A stretch of 64,000 nt of DNA from Microthyrium microscopicum (taxonomy: Eukaryota > Ascomycota > Dothideomycetes > Microthyriales > Microthyriaceae), in NCBI GenBank assembly GCA_010405405.1, contig MU004230.1, positions 220,627 through 284,626 of the forward strand. Reading direction: 5' to 3'. How positions within the stretch are numbered: position 1 is the stretch's first letter; each line of letters begins with the position of its first letter. The position numbers and the translations under genes were made by a program. The notes beneath the pieces were generated by a model that worked only from the letters and a program-made list of their open reading frames with translations, made no database searches and had not been told where the DNA came from. Shown piece after piece: positions 42,946 through 54,648 of the stretch.

Positions 42946-43581
42946 TCATCTTTGAATTTCCTTGATACACAGCTCTTGTCCAAACTGCAGTTTATTGCAA
43001 TTCAAACCCGTATTCATACTCTCCAGCTCTTGAACCTGCATGCCCCTTTGAGTGGCAATTGACCAGCAAGTTTCGCCATTCACGACGGAGTGTAGAACCT
43101 GGTTCTCTGCACAATGTAAACTCGGTTTGCTCCCAAAGAATATGCGGCCGCCGCCTAGAAGAAGATATACCCCAAGAAGAAATACGCAGATGATGAGGAC
43201 GAAGGGCGCCATATATCTCCAGGATTCATCTTTATCTGGTACTGAATCGGGTACAGCTTTTGGGCCTCGAGTGCCTGCTACAGTGATTTTTAGTACTTGT
43301 TTTGAGAGAAAAAGAATTGGCATACTAGGATATAATGTGCCATAGCGAGCTCCTGGCGCGCCTTCATAGAAATTGCCTTCTTCATCCTGAAATGTGTAGG
43401 TCTGTGTATCGGCATCGTAGCCTACCCGGCGCATGCCTTCGGGAAGACGCTCCGAGTCCTGTATATTTATGTCAGAAAGCGTTTGGGAAGTAGAGCATGC
43501 GAGCAGGCAGATATATCACGTCAGGCTGTCTAGAGAGGAAGAGACATGGCTTACAGATTCTCGATCGGCCCAACGTCCCAT
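42946..43581 (-). CDS. Membrane-anchored LysM-domain protein, 163 aa
   Basis: Exons 43581-43555, 43458-43326 and 43277-42946. The start M-G-R-W-A-D-R-E-S then D-S-E-R-L-P-E-G-M-R-R-V-G-Y-D-A-D-T-Q-T is typical of a conserved fungal LysM family. The second intron is 48 nt, contains TACTAA and no stop, so its retention would add 16 residues in frame. One membrane segment (P-F-V-L-I-I-C-V-F-L-L-G-V-Y-L-L-L) separates a cytosolic N-terminus from a C-terminal LysM (V-V-N-G-E-T-C-W-S-I-A-T-Q-R ... L-Q-F-G-Q-E-L-C-I). LysM domains bind chitin-like polymers. There is no cleavable signal peptide, so this is not a classic secreted effector. Confidence 0.82.
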
Positions 43582-43717
43582 GATTGTGATATTTGAATAG
43601 TATTGCTCAGGTTGCTTGTGGATTTTTCGAGATGTCAAGCAAGATCAAGCAGAATGGGAGAGAGACTTTATGATTGTAGTCTACAGAAGGAGGTGAAGTT
43701 ACAATGCTATCAGTCAA

Positions 43718-44026
43718 TTAAGGGAGTGGCGCAGCAGCCCTGATAGGACCGTTTGTGACGTTTGTTTCAGAATCAGAATGTGGGAGTGGTTGGAAGCGGC
43801 CCCCAAATTCTTGCTGCGATTCAACTATTGTTATTTTTATATCAGTCGCAAAACGTTGATGAGAGCAAATTTCCAGGATGCTAAAAGAGTTGCTGCCTAC
43901 AATATCCCACGCAAGAACTACCGAACATGCAGCAGATATAGTCGAACTAAGTACCGCGTTGAGGCTCTTAGATCCGAGCTCTTCAATGTCCGAGAAGTCG
44001 GATAAGATAGCTCTATGTACAGCCAT
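43718..44026 (-). CDS. Possible 102-residue ORF beside the transposon
   Basis: ATG-initiated frame M-A-V-H-R-A-I-L-S-D-F-S-D-I-E-E-L-G ... A-A-A-P-L-P. The frame is open 5' of this ATG for about another 35 codons without a start. It might be a remnant of a larger gene next to the inserted element. No family is recognised, and chance is a real alternative. Confidence 0.22.
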   Translation of the reverse strand: MAVHRAILSDFSDIEELGSKSLNAVLSSTISAACSVVLAWDIVGSNSFSILEICSHQRFATDIKITIVESQQEFGGRFQPLPHSDSETNVTNGPIRAAAPLP

Positions 44027-44211
44027 CTCATTGGTTGAATTATCCCGATTCCGCGTAAATTCCGCGTGCGAAATAAACGTGTCTCGGCCTTCGGATTTGG
44101 AGCAGGCTCCAGCTCAAACCATAAAACTCTCCATCTGATAAGATACCTTCCCCCTTAATTGTAAATAACTTTTTCCAACCAATTTGGGATGGTTAGCAAG
44201 GTTATATTCTA

Positions 44212-47200
44212 CAAATATTTTCTACTCGTAGATTAGCTAAAAGTAGGTTAGGGAGCGTTAGCGCGTAGATTAGGGAATATTAAACTAAGAAAACGTGCCC
44301 TATACAAATTACTCTTATAGGGCTTTTTTAACTATAACCCTGCTATATTTTAATTAAATCTTAGCCAAAAATAGCCTAAAATGGATGCTACTAAAGATAT
44401 TAAGATAGCTGCTAATAGTATTTTAGCGTTATTATTAAACTAGCTTTAAGAAGAAAAGGAATAGGAATAAGATTAGGTAATACTAGTACGTGATTACTAA
44501 CCTCCTATAGAATATCTCTTCTATAACTAGAGTCTTAAAGATAGATTAAATTAAATATATAAAATTAAATATTAGTATACGCTATAGGCTTAGATTAAAG
44601 TAATATCTATAGTACTAATTAGTATATAATAGATTTAAGAAGTATAAAATATAATAGCTAGCAAAGATGTTAGATCTTAAATCTATACCCCTACCTAATT
44701 AAATAATACTACCTAAAAAACTACTATTTCTATTATGTATTATATGCTATAGATTAGCTAAAATCTATACCTATAATAATATCTATTAGTACTTTAGAAG
44801 AAGTAAAACTTATATAAAGTATTACTTTAACGCTATATTAATCTAGCTTTATAATAAGTATACTAATACCCTATTATAATTCTATCCTATTCTTATATTA
44901 TTAAGATATTTTTAATACTTATAAGCTATAAATTATACTAGTAGCGTACCTAAGTTTTAGGGCTAGATTAATAGAATACATATTAATATTTTAAAGCTAG
45001 AGGGCAACTAAATTTAGTAGCAGTTCTATAGTAGTTATTAAGAGAACTATTACATAAAAATATAATATATTGCTATACTTAATAGAATGTTGCTAGCTAT
45101 TAATTATAGCTACTTTAGATCCTTAAATAACCCCTTAATATTAATTAATTTAGCTCTTAAAGATAGAATTTAATAGATATTTAGTAATAGTCTAAAACTA
45201 CTCTTTTATAGTAACGCTATATATCTAATAAATAATATAATTATAGCGCTATACTAGGGTACTAAATTACTATTTTAGTAGTATAATTTTAATCTTAAAT
45301 AGGCGTCCCTTTAAATAGGTATTAAGTAGATGTTTACTATTATAAAGAATACGTAGTAGGAAGGATTATTAGACTATAAGTATAATATATAGATAGGTTT
45401 AATACCTATAGTATATTATTAAATAGTAGTAATATTATTATAAAACTATAGAATGGCTTAATAGTAGAAGAATCTCGTAAAGAGCTAATATACTATTAAA
45501 CTACTAATAATTAATTAGTATTTAAATCTAGGTAGTATATTTAATAGTTAGACACTACTAGAATTATAGGAATAGAATAATTTAAATGATATAAGGTAGT
45601 TATAGTATTAATTAAAGAAGTAGAAGTTATAGAGTAAAGTTAGATAATCTTATTAAAGGAAAGGAAGTTATTAAGATAGGGTTAGCTAATTATTTAACCC
45701 TTTCGTATACTTTTAAAGCTTTTAGTATCTATTATAAGATTTATATAAAAACTATATTCTATCTTTACTACTAAATTATATATAGAACACTAGAATAATC
45801 TTACTAATGCTTATTATCTTAAAGACTTCCTTAATAACTCCTTTATCTCTATTATCTCTAAGCATAATTTATTTACCTTTTCTCTTAAGCCTATAACTTT
45901 ACTTCCTCTATTACTACTACTACTACTACCTTAATTATCTACTTCTTTATTACTATGATAATTATTTCTATCTCTAAGAGCTTTAATTATCTTTTCTAAT
46001 ATCCTTATAATTATCTCTAAAGTATTAGAAATCTTCTTACCCTTTTTACGCTTTACGCGTAGATCTAAAGTAGGATTTCTTTATCTTAGAGTTAAAGTTA
46101 AAAAACTACCTTATAGAGGGGTAGGAATATAAGTATTTAGAGTAGGAACTATAAAATTTAACTATTAGATACTCTCTTTAAGATTAATTACTAATCGTTC
46201 CCTAATAGAAAGATTAAATAATATCTTAATATTATAATTACTATCTAATATAATATTAACTAATAGCGTACTCTTCTCTAAGAACTATTTAGCTATATTA
46301 TTACGCATTTTAAAGCTATCTTCTTTCTTTATCTTCTTAGTATCTATTATTAACTTCTTCTTACCTATAGCCTTCTTGTAGGCTATCTAGATAACCTTAA
46401 ATTAATTAAGAGCTTATTAAAATTTATTAATTAGTATATTATAGCCTAATTTAAGCTATTTAACTTTACTAATTCTTTAATAAATTACTCTCTTTACTAT
46501 GACCTTATAAGCGTTATAGGAAGGGCTCTTTTTAGTTATAATATTCTTCTTCTTTTTAAAAAGGTCTAAAATACCCTACTACTAAGTATACTTCTATTTA
46601 CTAAGGGTATCTTTACTAATACTACTATAGGTATTAATCCTCTCTAAATAGTAGAATACTAGTATTACTAATAGTAGTTATTCCTAGTTTAGGTTAAATT
46701 TCCTTTCCCTATTTAAGAGTACTATTACTAGAGCTATAGAAGTAACTAGTAGTAGGAATTTAATATCTAGTATAGTAGGAACTATATGCTAGCTCTAGCT
46801 TTGTGAGTAGGAATTTAGCAATAAATATAACTCTTGCTAGCTCTAGGTAAGTAATATTAGGATAAACTAATCCCTATATTATAGCATAGTACTATTTTAG
46901 CGTATAGATATATACTAATCCTAGCTCTAAGTATTTTGTAAAGCACGTTAAGTAATATTAGAATTAGGGTCATATCCCTAGGTCTATAACCCTTTAGTAA
47001 ACTACTAAGCTATTACTATTTTAGCTAGGATAAGCCCTAAAATAAGGGCTTAGAGTAATATCCCTCTTATTAATATTGTAGAAGCTAGAATATAGCCCTT
47101 AAAGCTAAGATTCTTGCTTAGAATCTAGTAGAGGATATAGAATTAAGTCCTCTAGGGAGGGATTAATATTCCTATTATTAAAGTTAAGTATATAGCGTAT

Positions 47201-47480
47201 ATTTAAATCTATGCTAACGTTATAGATAGATTTATATAGTATTTTACTACCTATAGTAATATAAGTAGTTTATATAAGTTTACTAAATTTAATAGCCTTA
47301 TAGAGTAACTAAGTATTATTAAGATCTACGCTAAACTAAGCCTCTTTTAGCGTTACTAAACTACTTTAAGGAGAAGATATTAAGGTTATAGCGCTAGACT
47401 TAAGATCTAGCGCTATGATCTTAATATCTTCTTCTAGCTATTTTAAGTTAGTAAACGCTGCTAAAAGGAGAAGATATTTG
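44212..47480. mobile_element. RIP-degraded DNA transposon with TA target duplication, 3.27 kb
   Basis: Both borders coincide with an abrupt change from normal DNA to AT-rich DNA. The end repeat is CAAATATTTTCTACT on the left and CAAATATCTTCTCCT (reverse complement) on the right, 13 of 15 matching. TA flanks both ends (44210-44211 and 47481-47482), as for Tc1/mariner-Fot1-pogo type insertions. CpA and TpG are nearly absent inside while CpG is partly kept, the RIP pattern. No reading frame of 60 codons survives, so superfamily rests on the ends alone. It lies 128 bp upstream of the APD1-like start codon. Confidence 0.7.
47341..47467. repeat. Imperfect palindrome of about 60-bp arms at the transposon's right end
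   Basis: Arms share CTTTTAGC, GAAGATATTAAG and TAGCGCTAGA in inverted order around a centre near 47408. The word GGAGAAGATATT also appears in direct orientation at the outer end (47467-47478). It looks like a subterminal structure of the transposon or a small nested inverted repeat. Confidence 0.65.
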
Positions 47481-47609
47481 TAAGATCTCGTTTGCTGACC
47501 ATCCCCATTCCCATTCAACCTGTCATCGCCAGCCTTGCCAAGACCGATATCAAAATTGTATACCTGCACCACAACCAGCTTTCGTCTTATATCCCAGGGC
47601 ACCAGCACC

Positions 47610-48780
47610 ATGGCAGCCATAAAAGGCCTCTTCGGCCGTCTAAAAGTCAAAGACACAATTCAATCTCACATCAATCATCATAAGCACGATGATTTCCAAA
47701 AGGCCGCTGATGGCGAATTATTTACAAAGACCGATCCTGCAATTGATGGGGAAGATTGCACGCATGACTGCGGAACTTGTTCGGTGCATCTGCCTAACAA
47801 GTGGTCAATTGACGAGGCAGACCAGTTGTATGGGCACATCAAAGGATTCAATCGACATATCATCGTCGCAACTGGCAAAACTGACTGGGTAAGTTTGCAT
47901 ATACTTTTTTTATATCGGGCGATTTCTAAAGAAGACACAGATCAGAGATGTCGGCGCAATCAAAGGCAGCGTCATGGAAGCAATCGACTCCAACTCCTCC
48001 AGCATTAACAATGGCCGGCTCATGCTCTCAGCCTCCAACATGCCTACCGACTCTTCCCACACCACTTCTGAGGACTCCACGCGGTGTATTCTGCTTCCGG
48101 CCTTTCTATTCATCGACAATGTAACGCCGTCCGCAGTCCCGGATCTCATATCTGGCGTCATCAACAGTACTTCCACAAACGTCACGTCACTCACTGCACC
48201 TTCGCCCAACAATCTGAGCATTCCGGAAGGCCTCACGGTACGGGCCTGTCCACACGACTACCTAATCCTCCTCTGCAGCCACAAAACCCGCGATGCCCGA
48301 TGCGGCCAATCAGCACCACTGATCCGGAAGGAACTGGAGCGCCATCTCCGGCCGCTGGGTTTACTAAGAGATCTGCATGATGAGCGTCCAGGTGGCGTCG
48401 GCATTTACTTCATTAGCCATGTTGGTGGGCACAAGTATTCGGCAAATATGATGATTTATCGGAAGGCTGGTACCAAGGGACTAGAGATACCGGAGCCCAC
48501 GGCTGAGACTGGAGATGCTGGAGCGCAGCCGGTTGGAGTGGAAAAGACGGAGACGAATGGTGGCGTGGGTAATGGGCATGTAGAAGGCCAGGGGAATGGG
48601 TCCGCGAAGAAGGAGAAGGAGGTGATAGATGAAGCAGGCCAGTGCATCTGGCTGGCGCGGATCAAGCCGGAGGATTGTGAGAATATTGTGCGGTATACGA
48701 TCTTGCAAGGCAAAGTAGTGAAGCCAGAAAGTCAGCTAAGAGGCGGTTTCGATCGTTGTAAGCAGTTGGCGAGTTGGTAG
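47610..48780 (+). CDS. APD1/AIM32-like sucrase-ferredoxin family protein, 372 aa
   Basis: I start at the ATG of M-A-A-I-K-G-L-F-G-R because it has a good context (CACCATGG). Exons are 47610-47888 and 47941-48780, with a 52-nt intron. The N-terminal part has D-C-T-H-D-C-G-T-C-S-V-H-L-P and, across the junction, T-D-W-I-R-D-V-G-A-I-K-G-S-V-M. The C-terminal thioredoxin-like part shows C-S-H-K-T-R-D-A-R-C-G and H-V-G-G-H-K-Y-S-A-N-M-M-I-Y. The Cys pair and the two His of that last motif are the likely [2Fe-2S] ligands of Apd1-type proteins. Yeast members act in redox-drug tolerance and mitochondrial function. A Gly-rich insert (residues about 275-300) is likely a loop. The gene is intact despite the upstream transposon. 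Confidence 0.85.
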
Positions 48781-49359
48781 ACGGGACACAAAGGGATAGA
48801 CATTCCGAGTACATACCGAAAACTTCCATTCAGTCGTGACAAGCTAGCGTGCCTATTTGGGTCGCCGCGCCACTAAATTTAGCGGGCGTCCTTCAAGTTA
48901 GCGATTGGTTGTCCCTAGCAAAATCAAGATCTGACCCAAATAGGCACGCTAGCTTGTCACGACTGAATGGAAGTTTTCGGTAACTTGAATAGGCGCAAGA
49001 AGTGTTTCAATAATAGACATTTAGAGTCTGCTACATTACAAATTGGTCAAGCCCCCATAAAACACTTTCGGGACTTACAATAAGAAAAGTCCAGCCTACG
49101 ACGCCTAGCCAAGAACTTTCAGATGCAGCATCTAGAGTCACAATGCATCTATTGTACAGGTACATAATCTAGACAAGCAGACCCCGGGAGCTTTTGGTCT
49201 ATCGCCTTTGCTACTTGCTGCATTCAATATTATTAGAAGCGATGGATCCGATCCAAAACCCAGTCAATGCAACCCAACGCCATGCAAATTTCAAAAGCGA
49301 CCCTTGTGCCCATGTTTCGACCGCACAAAAATAACCAGCAAACCTGTACCATAACGAAA
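48781..49359. other. Intergenic region with a miniature element
   Basis: Convergent 3' space between the APD1-like gene and RCC1. Apart from the inverted-repeat element at 48816-48980, nothing is seen. Confidence 0.5.
48816..48980. mobile_element. MITE with perfect 48-bp terminal inverted repeats, 165 bp
   Basis: Left arm 48816-48863 and right arm 48933-48980 are perfect reverse complements, starting CCGAAAACTTCCATTCAGTC. TA flanks both ends (48814-48815, 48981-48982), a Tc1/mariner-type target duplication. The 69-bp centre holds a further short palindrome around ACTAAATTTAG. It encodes nothing. Arm identity suggests a young insertion, or hairpin-driven correction between arms. It differs in sequence from the CCCATCG family. 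Confidence 0.88.
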
Positions 49360-51023
49360 TCAATGAGTGCCGTTTGTGGCAGCCTTGGGCGCACACATAA
49401 CAATGGAATACTGTCCACCAGCACCCGCCCAGACCGGCGTACCGGCACCTTCAGGAATCTTCATCTCAGTTGGTTCCTTGACCAAATCATCGTCTGCAAC
49501 GCGTTGGCCGCACTGGCTGCTGGCATTGAAGCCCCATGAATATAGCTTGCCGTTCGAAGAAATTGCGATAACATGTTCTGTGCCTGCTGCAGCCCAGATG
49601 CAGTCCTTGACAGAGGTTGGTGTAGGCTCGAGAAGAATGCGTGGCTTGTTACGCTCATACGCAACCAAATCGTCTGGCAGTTTAGTGACATCCATGCCCA
49701 TCTGGCCACCGTCAACACGACCCCAGACCAAACATTCACCATCGTGGGTGACGCCGACTGAGAAGTGAGTGCCGCCCTGAACCATCTTCATGCGAGTACC
49801 GAGGGAGGTGACTTTGTGAGGAGTAGTGATGGTGTTGCCGCCAGTGCCAGCACCTTGCATGATACCGGTTTGCCCAAAGTTGTTGAGACCCCAGGCCCAG
49901 GTGTGGCCCTTCTTATCGATAGCAAAGGCATGGCTGCCACCAGCGTGTACGTAGGTGATCTCAGTACCGCGAGGGAAATGGATGTTGGCGGGTATCAGGC
50001 CGTGCTCTCGAGGAACATGGCGGGTTTTCACGCTACCACGACCAAGCTGGCCTTGCTGATCGTTGCCCCAGGAGTAAACCTTTCCAGCTGTGTCAACGGC
50101 TAGAACGTAGTCACTACCTGCACTGATGCTCTTGATGTTCTTGAGTAAATCTAGATGGAGAGGGCTATGTTGTACTTCGATGACCTTGTTAGTCTTGGAG
50201 TCGACTGTGAACCCGTATTTTCCTTGGGAATCCTATGACCATTAGTGATGAGCTCGAAATAGTTGATCAAGCAATTTACTCGGAAGTGACCCCATCCATA
50301 GACATCTCCTTTCCCAGTAACGACAAAAGTGGCTGTATCTCCAGCTGCGACTTCAGTGATCTTTGTGCCAACAGGGAAAAGATCCGATGGAACTGCAGCC
50401 GGTGTAGCCTCGAGAGGGTTCAAATCGGAGCCGGAGTCGTCATCATCATCAGAATCAGATTCATCACCAATGTCACGCTCAGCACCGGCCCAAACAGTAT
50501 CTCTCCCAAGAGTGTTATCATCATTGGCACCCCATGTCCAGGCTTGCCCTTCAGCCGTCAATGCAGCGTTATGAATACCGCCGCAGCTGAGGCTAACAAC
50601 CCCAACAGCCTTAGGTTCGAGTTTATCGTTTTTTCTCAAGCGTTTGGCGATGCCGGCGCCTTTTCCAACACCAAGTCCAAGCTCGCCTGAATCGCCAGTC
50701 CCACAAACATAAACCTCTAGACGTTGTGTAGGAGCAACATTTATGACTTGTGGTTTCGAGGAAGCTTTTGTGGTGGTAGCTTTAGCAGCCGCCTTTACTG
50801 GAGCTTTCGCTTGAGATTTGGTAGTTTTCGTAGGTTTTGTGTCTTTAACCGCTTTAGTGCCTTTCGCAGCCTTTGTAGGTTCGTCGGATGCTTGAGAAGA
50901 TGTTTTGGCACGTTTGGCAGGCCGTTCGTCGACGTCGGCGTCGTCTACGGGTTTTGTGGTGGCGCGTTTTCGCGGCTCTGGTTTGTCTCGCAGGGGCATA
51001 GCTACAGCTTTTGAACGAGCCAT
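49360..51023 (-). CDS. RCC1: Ran guanine nucleotide exchange factor RCC1, 538 aa
   Basis: Exons 51023-50280 and 50232-49360 join in frame (W-G-H-F-R, then D-S-Q-G-K-Y-G). I use the ATG of M-A-R-S-K-A-V-A-M. Residues 1-100 form a basic Lys/Ala/Thr-rich tail with nuclear-signal character (R-P-A-K-R-A-K), as in nuclear RCC1. The rest is a seven-blade propeller; repeats show C-G-T-G-D-S-G-E-L-G-L-G, W-T-W-G-A-N-D-D-N-T-L-G-R, W-G-N-D-Q-Q-G-Q-L-G-R-G and W-G-L-N-N-F-G-Q-T-G. An acidic loop (S-D-S-D-D-D-D-D-S-G-S-D) interrupts an early blade. RCC1 (yeast Prp20/Pim1) loads GTP onto Ran at chromatin, driving nuclear transport. Confidence 0.93.
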
Positions 51024-52370
51024 TGAATATGAAGAGAAAGTGGTAGATTGAAGGTGGTATGGCACAGAGATGGCGGATGAGAGAAAATTGGATTATCAAT
51101 GAAGCGACAGCAGAAGATGGGCGTTGGAGGATGGAAAAGTGACGGGTTGTAAAAAGTGTTGGCGGCGAATGTCTGATGTGTGTCGGATGTGCTGGTGAAA
51201 GAAATCAGAAGGACCAACCGACTGGTTGAGGCAGGTGCAGGTCTTGGCAACAAACACACAAAGATGGCAGCTGCAAGCCACAGCCAACCAGTCGTGACTT
51301 GCCTTGTTGGACTCACCTCAACATCTCACCACTTTCTGAGACTCTCCTTTTCAGTATTGCCTCCTTTTCTATCATTTTCCTCGTCTATCGACCATTAGTT
51401 TCGTGATATCGACATCTCAGTCTCGCTGAGATCTCTACCCCTTACGAAACTGCCCGCATCTCACCCTAGTTGAATACATGGTTTGCTTGGGCGGTTGCAA
51501 CGGCAACCCCATGATCATTCCTCCAAATGGGTGTTCAGAAATTGAATTTGGCTGAGAGAGTTCTAGATCAACAACTGAAGTAGAGACAGAAACTGTCATT
51601 GTCTTTGTTTGCTTTGATGGCACTTGTTCTCCACCATTGATCAGCAGTAACCTCGAGTGCATCAAAGTTGGTGGTTCCCAACATGTTCTTATATCAGATA
51701 TCAGGCAATCAATTCCCAAGGCAAGATCAGGAACAGCGCCTTAGAACTGGTCTTATAGGCACTTATGTCAATTTGGAAATGCATCGACTCAATCTATGAG
51801 CCCAGCAAGGGCATAACCAAGCCGGCCCTGACACTACTTCTGGATGTCAAATTGACTGCCTGGTGTACTGCTTGCAAACCACACCAGTTACTTCTCGATT
51901 TACCATTGTGCTTTTATCCCACCACATTCGAATTGTCCTTGAGCTTCAATGATCAAGTATAGCACCAGTCATTGGCAGAGAATATGACCACTGTCGACAG
52001 AACAGGTACCAACCATCCTGGGAGTGCGGGCAATCTCAACATATATCTCATACACCCTGCCTCGGCCGCCACATGGCATTATTATCATACTTCTAGAAGC
52101 TATATCATTTCTAGGCACTAACCCTCTACCCAATGGCGGTCAGAGCGCTCTACAACCGTTCGTTCTGCACTCTCTGGTACGTATTGAGGTACACTTTTGA
52201 AATTAATATAGTCAAGTAGCAGCACCGCATATTACATCGCTTACAAAACTCGTATTCAACCACTTTTCATATCTACTCGCAGTTGTGCCGTTGAGTTTCT
52301 GGCTTTTTCTCGTTCTTGTTGTTCTTTCCTCTCGTTATCATACATTCGTTCAAATAGGGGCGCTTTAGCA
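51024..52370. other. Intergenic region between divergent genes
   Basis: Promoter space for RCC1 and the carboxylesterase. Short frames lack motifs; no repeats, RNA genes or RIP signature are seen. Confidence 0.5.
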
Positions 52371-53978
52371 ATGTACAGCAAGACCATTTTGACCAGCGCG
52401 GCGTTGGTGGCTGCTGCTTTTGCACAAGGTCCACCAGGCGCACCAACCGGTCCAAAAGCCAAAACTACACATGGAGAGGTAATAGGCAAAGAGTTAGGTG
52501 GTGGAGTTAAGAATTGGATGGGAATTCCATTCGCTAGTCCTCCAGTGAGATTCATGCCTCCGCAAGATCCGCAGCCATGGAGCACTCCATTAGAAACTAC
52601 CAAGGAGAGTGATTCCTGCTTACAACAATTCGGATGTAAGGAAACAGTCGACTTGATCGAACATAAAGTTTACTGACCCCTTCTAGACCCCGAAGCATCT
52701 CGCAATCTGACCATCAAGATCTTCAGCACCCCAATGCCCAAGGAAAGCGAGGATTGTCTCTACCTCAATGTCTGGGCACCAGCTGGTCCAGCACCCAGCC
52801 AAGGCTTCCCCGTAATGTTCTACATCTACGGCGGTAACCTGCAATTCGGCCATGGCGCTCTTCCGCAGTACTCTGGCGAAAACATTGCCCGTGAGCGCAA
52901 CGTCGTTCTCGTCAACTTCAACTACCGTACCAACGTCTTTGGTTTCCCTGGGGCACCATCTCTCAAAAAGGGCGAGAACAATCTCGGCTTCCTTGACCAG
53001 CGCAAGGCTCTTGACTGGACTAACAAGAACATCAAAGCATTTGGCGGTGATCCAAAGAAAGTCACCATCTTTGGGGAGTCTGCTGGCGGCTTCAGCGTGA
53101 AGCAGCTTGTCGCGAATCCACCAGACCCATTACCATTCCGCGCTGCTATCATGCAGAGCCAGGCGGCGAGTGTGCGCGGCGGAGCAGAGTCGTTCTTGAA
53201 GTTGGCGAGTGCGCTCCACTGCAATACAACCATGGCGCTGGAATGCGTCAGACACGCAGACGCACGCGAAATCAAGAGTATCATCGAGCACCAGCGCATC
53301 GACTTTGGCCCACAGGAAGACGGCATTACGCATACCGTGGACACGCGCCCAAACTACAAGTCCGGCAAGGCCGCCAAAGTGCCTATCATCATCGGCACCA
53401 ACAAGAACGAAGGCAGTGCATTTGCACACATTGGTCTTGCCACGCCCAACACGACCCTCGAACAATTTCTAGGCGCGTTCGTACCCGGCGGTAAGCCAGT
53501 CGCAGAATTCGTGCTCAATGAAGTCAAGCCGCTTTACCCCTGGACACGATATCGCAGTGATGTCGCGTTAGCTGGTGCGATCTTCACTGACTTGGGATTC
53601 ACATGCGGTACCAATTTCCTAGCCACCTCACTCAGGGACAACGGATATACAGTCTACCGATACTTTTACACTGCTGCGTTCCCTTCGCAGGCCAAGTTTG
53701 AGAATGCTGGCGCATATCATAGCTCCGAAGTGGATGCGATTCTGGGCACGTATATGCCTACTATTCACGCGATGGATCGGGTGAGCAATGTGATCCAAAG
53801 CATCTGGTCAGGCTTTGCGAAGAACCCCAGCATGGCTCCTAGTGGCTGGCCGCAGCTGTCAACTACCTTTGACGCTGTCAAGGTGTTTGGCGACAAGGAG
53901 GACGGGATGACTACATCAGGAGAGGTAGACGTGAACTGTAAGGTGATAGGACCTTTGGTTGAAGGGACTGGTGTATAG
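52371..53978 (+). CDS. Secreted type-B carboxylesterase/lipase, 518 aa
   Basis: Exons 52371-52635 and 52687-53978 join in frame (Q-Q-F-G-Y-P-E-A). The start M-Y-S-K-T-I-L-T-S-A-A-L-V-A-A-A-F-A-Q is a signal peptide. Family landmarks are W-M-G-I-P-F-A, E-D-C-L-Y-L-N-V-W, the oxyanion region F-Y-I-Y-G-G-N-L-Q-F-G (Gly followed by Asn where many members have a Gly pair) and the nucleophile elbow F-G-E-S-A-G-G. The acid is likely the Glu of G-T-N-K-N-E-G-S and the base the His of A-Y-H-S-S-E. It should hydrolyse esters outside the cell; the substrate is open. Confidence 0.9.
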
Positions 53979-54648
53979 ATACAGGTAGTAGTACCGTAGA
54001 TGTAGAATTACGGTGTCTTATTTCCTAGGTCACCCTTTTGAGATGCAACCCATCAACCTTTTTGGCTCCCATCTGCTACGCTCTGGTATCGACTACTTTG
54101 TTTCCCATCGAGTATGTAGAAGGAGCCAAAAATTATCGAATCAGATGGGGATTAGAGGGTATGTTCTTTATCAGGTGCGGTGGTAGACATCGAAGTCGAT
54201 GGGAGTGCGCCATGTATTTTTGTCAACCTCGTTGATATGCAATTCCATTGATTGGCAAGAGTCATGTGCTTGACTGGTACTCTATGCTCTCATCTACCTC
54301 GCTGACTGCCAACTACGATCCACTCCCATCGAGTGCTTTCGTTTCCATCGAAGGCGTTAAAAGGGACTGGATTGGCGAATGCCATGGCTGCGTAGATTCG
54401 AGTTGCAACCCGCTTCTGTTCAAAGCATGCTATATCTGTCGGTTCCCGTGAGGAATGCAACAAAACCCCTGGCAAATCTTGATAAACCATCTGCTAAACC
54501 ACTCAATCATATCTGTCCAAATCCATTGAGAACCATAGTCATAAATCCACCCGAAGCCTAGCGACTCTTGCACACAGCCCGGATGTAAGTAAGGCATACA
54601 GGCATTATAGCTGCGAGTAATGAGGTGGCTGTTCAGAAACAATGCTTC
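53979..54648. repeat. Cluster of inverted-repeat family fragments (copies F and G)
   Basis: This interval holds several family cores in both orientations. GGCTCCCATCTG is near 54060, TTTCCCATCGAGTATG at about 54100, CGAAGTCGATGGGAGTGCGCC then ATGTATTTTTGTCAAC at 54189-54229, and CACTCCCATCGAGTG with TTTCCATCGAAGG at 54321-54355. The 54189-54229 piece reversed gives GACAAAAATACATGGCGCAC then TCCCATCGAC, a good copy of the family end. The mosaic suggests nested or rearranged insertions. I see no gene. Confidence 0.6.

Noticed and set aside
44212-47480. Residual genes inside the AT-rich element
   Set aside because: No frame of 60 codons survives and no protein motif is readable in any frame.
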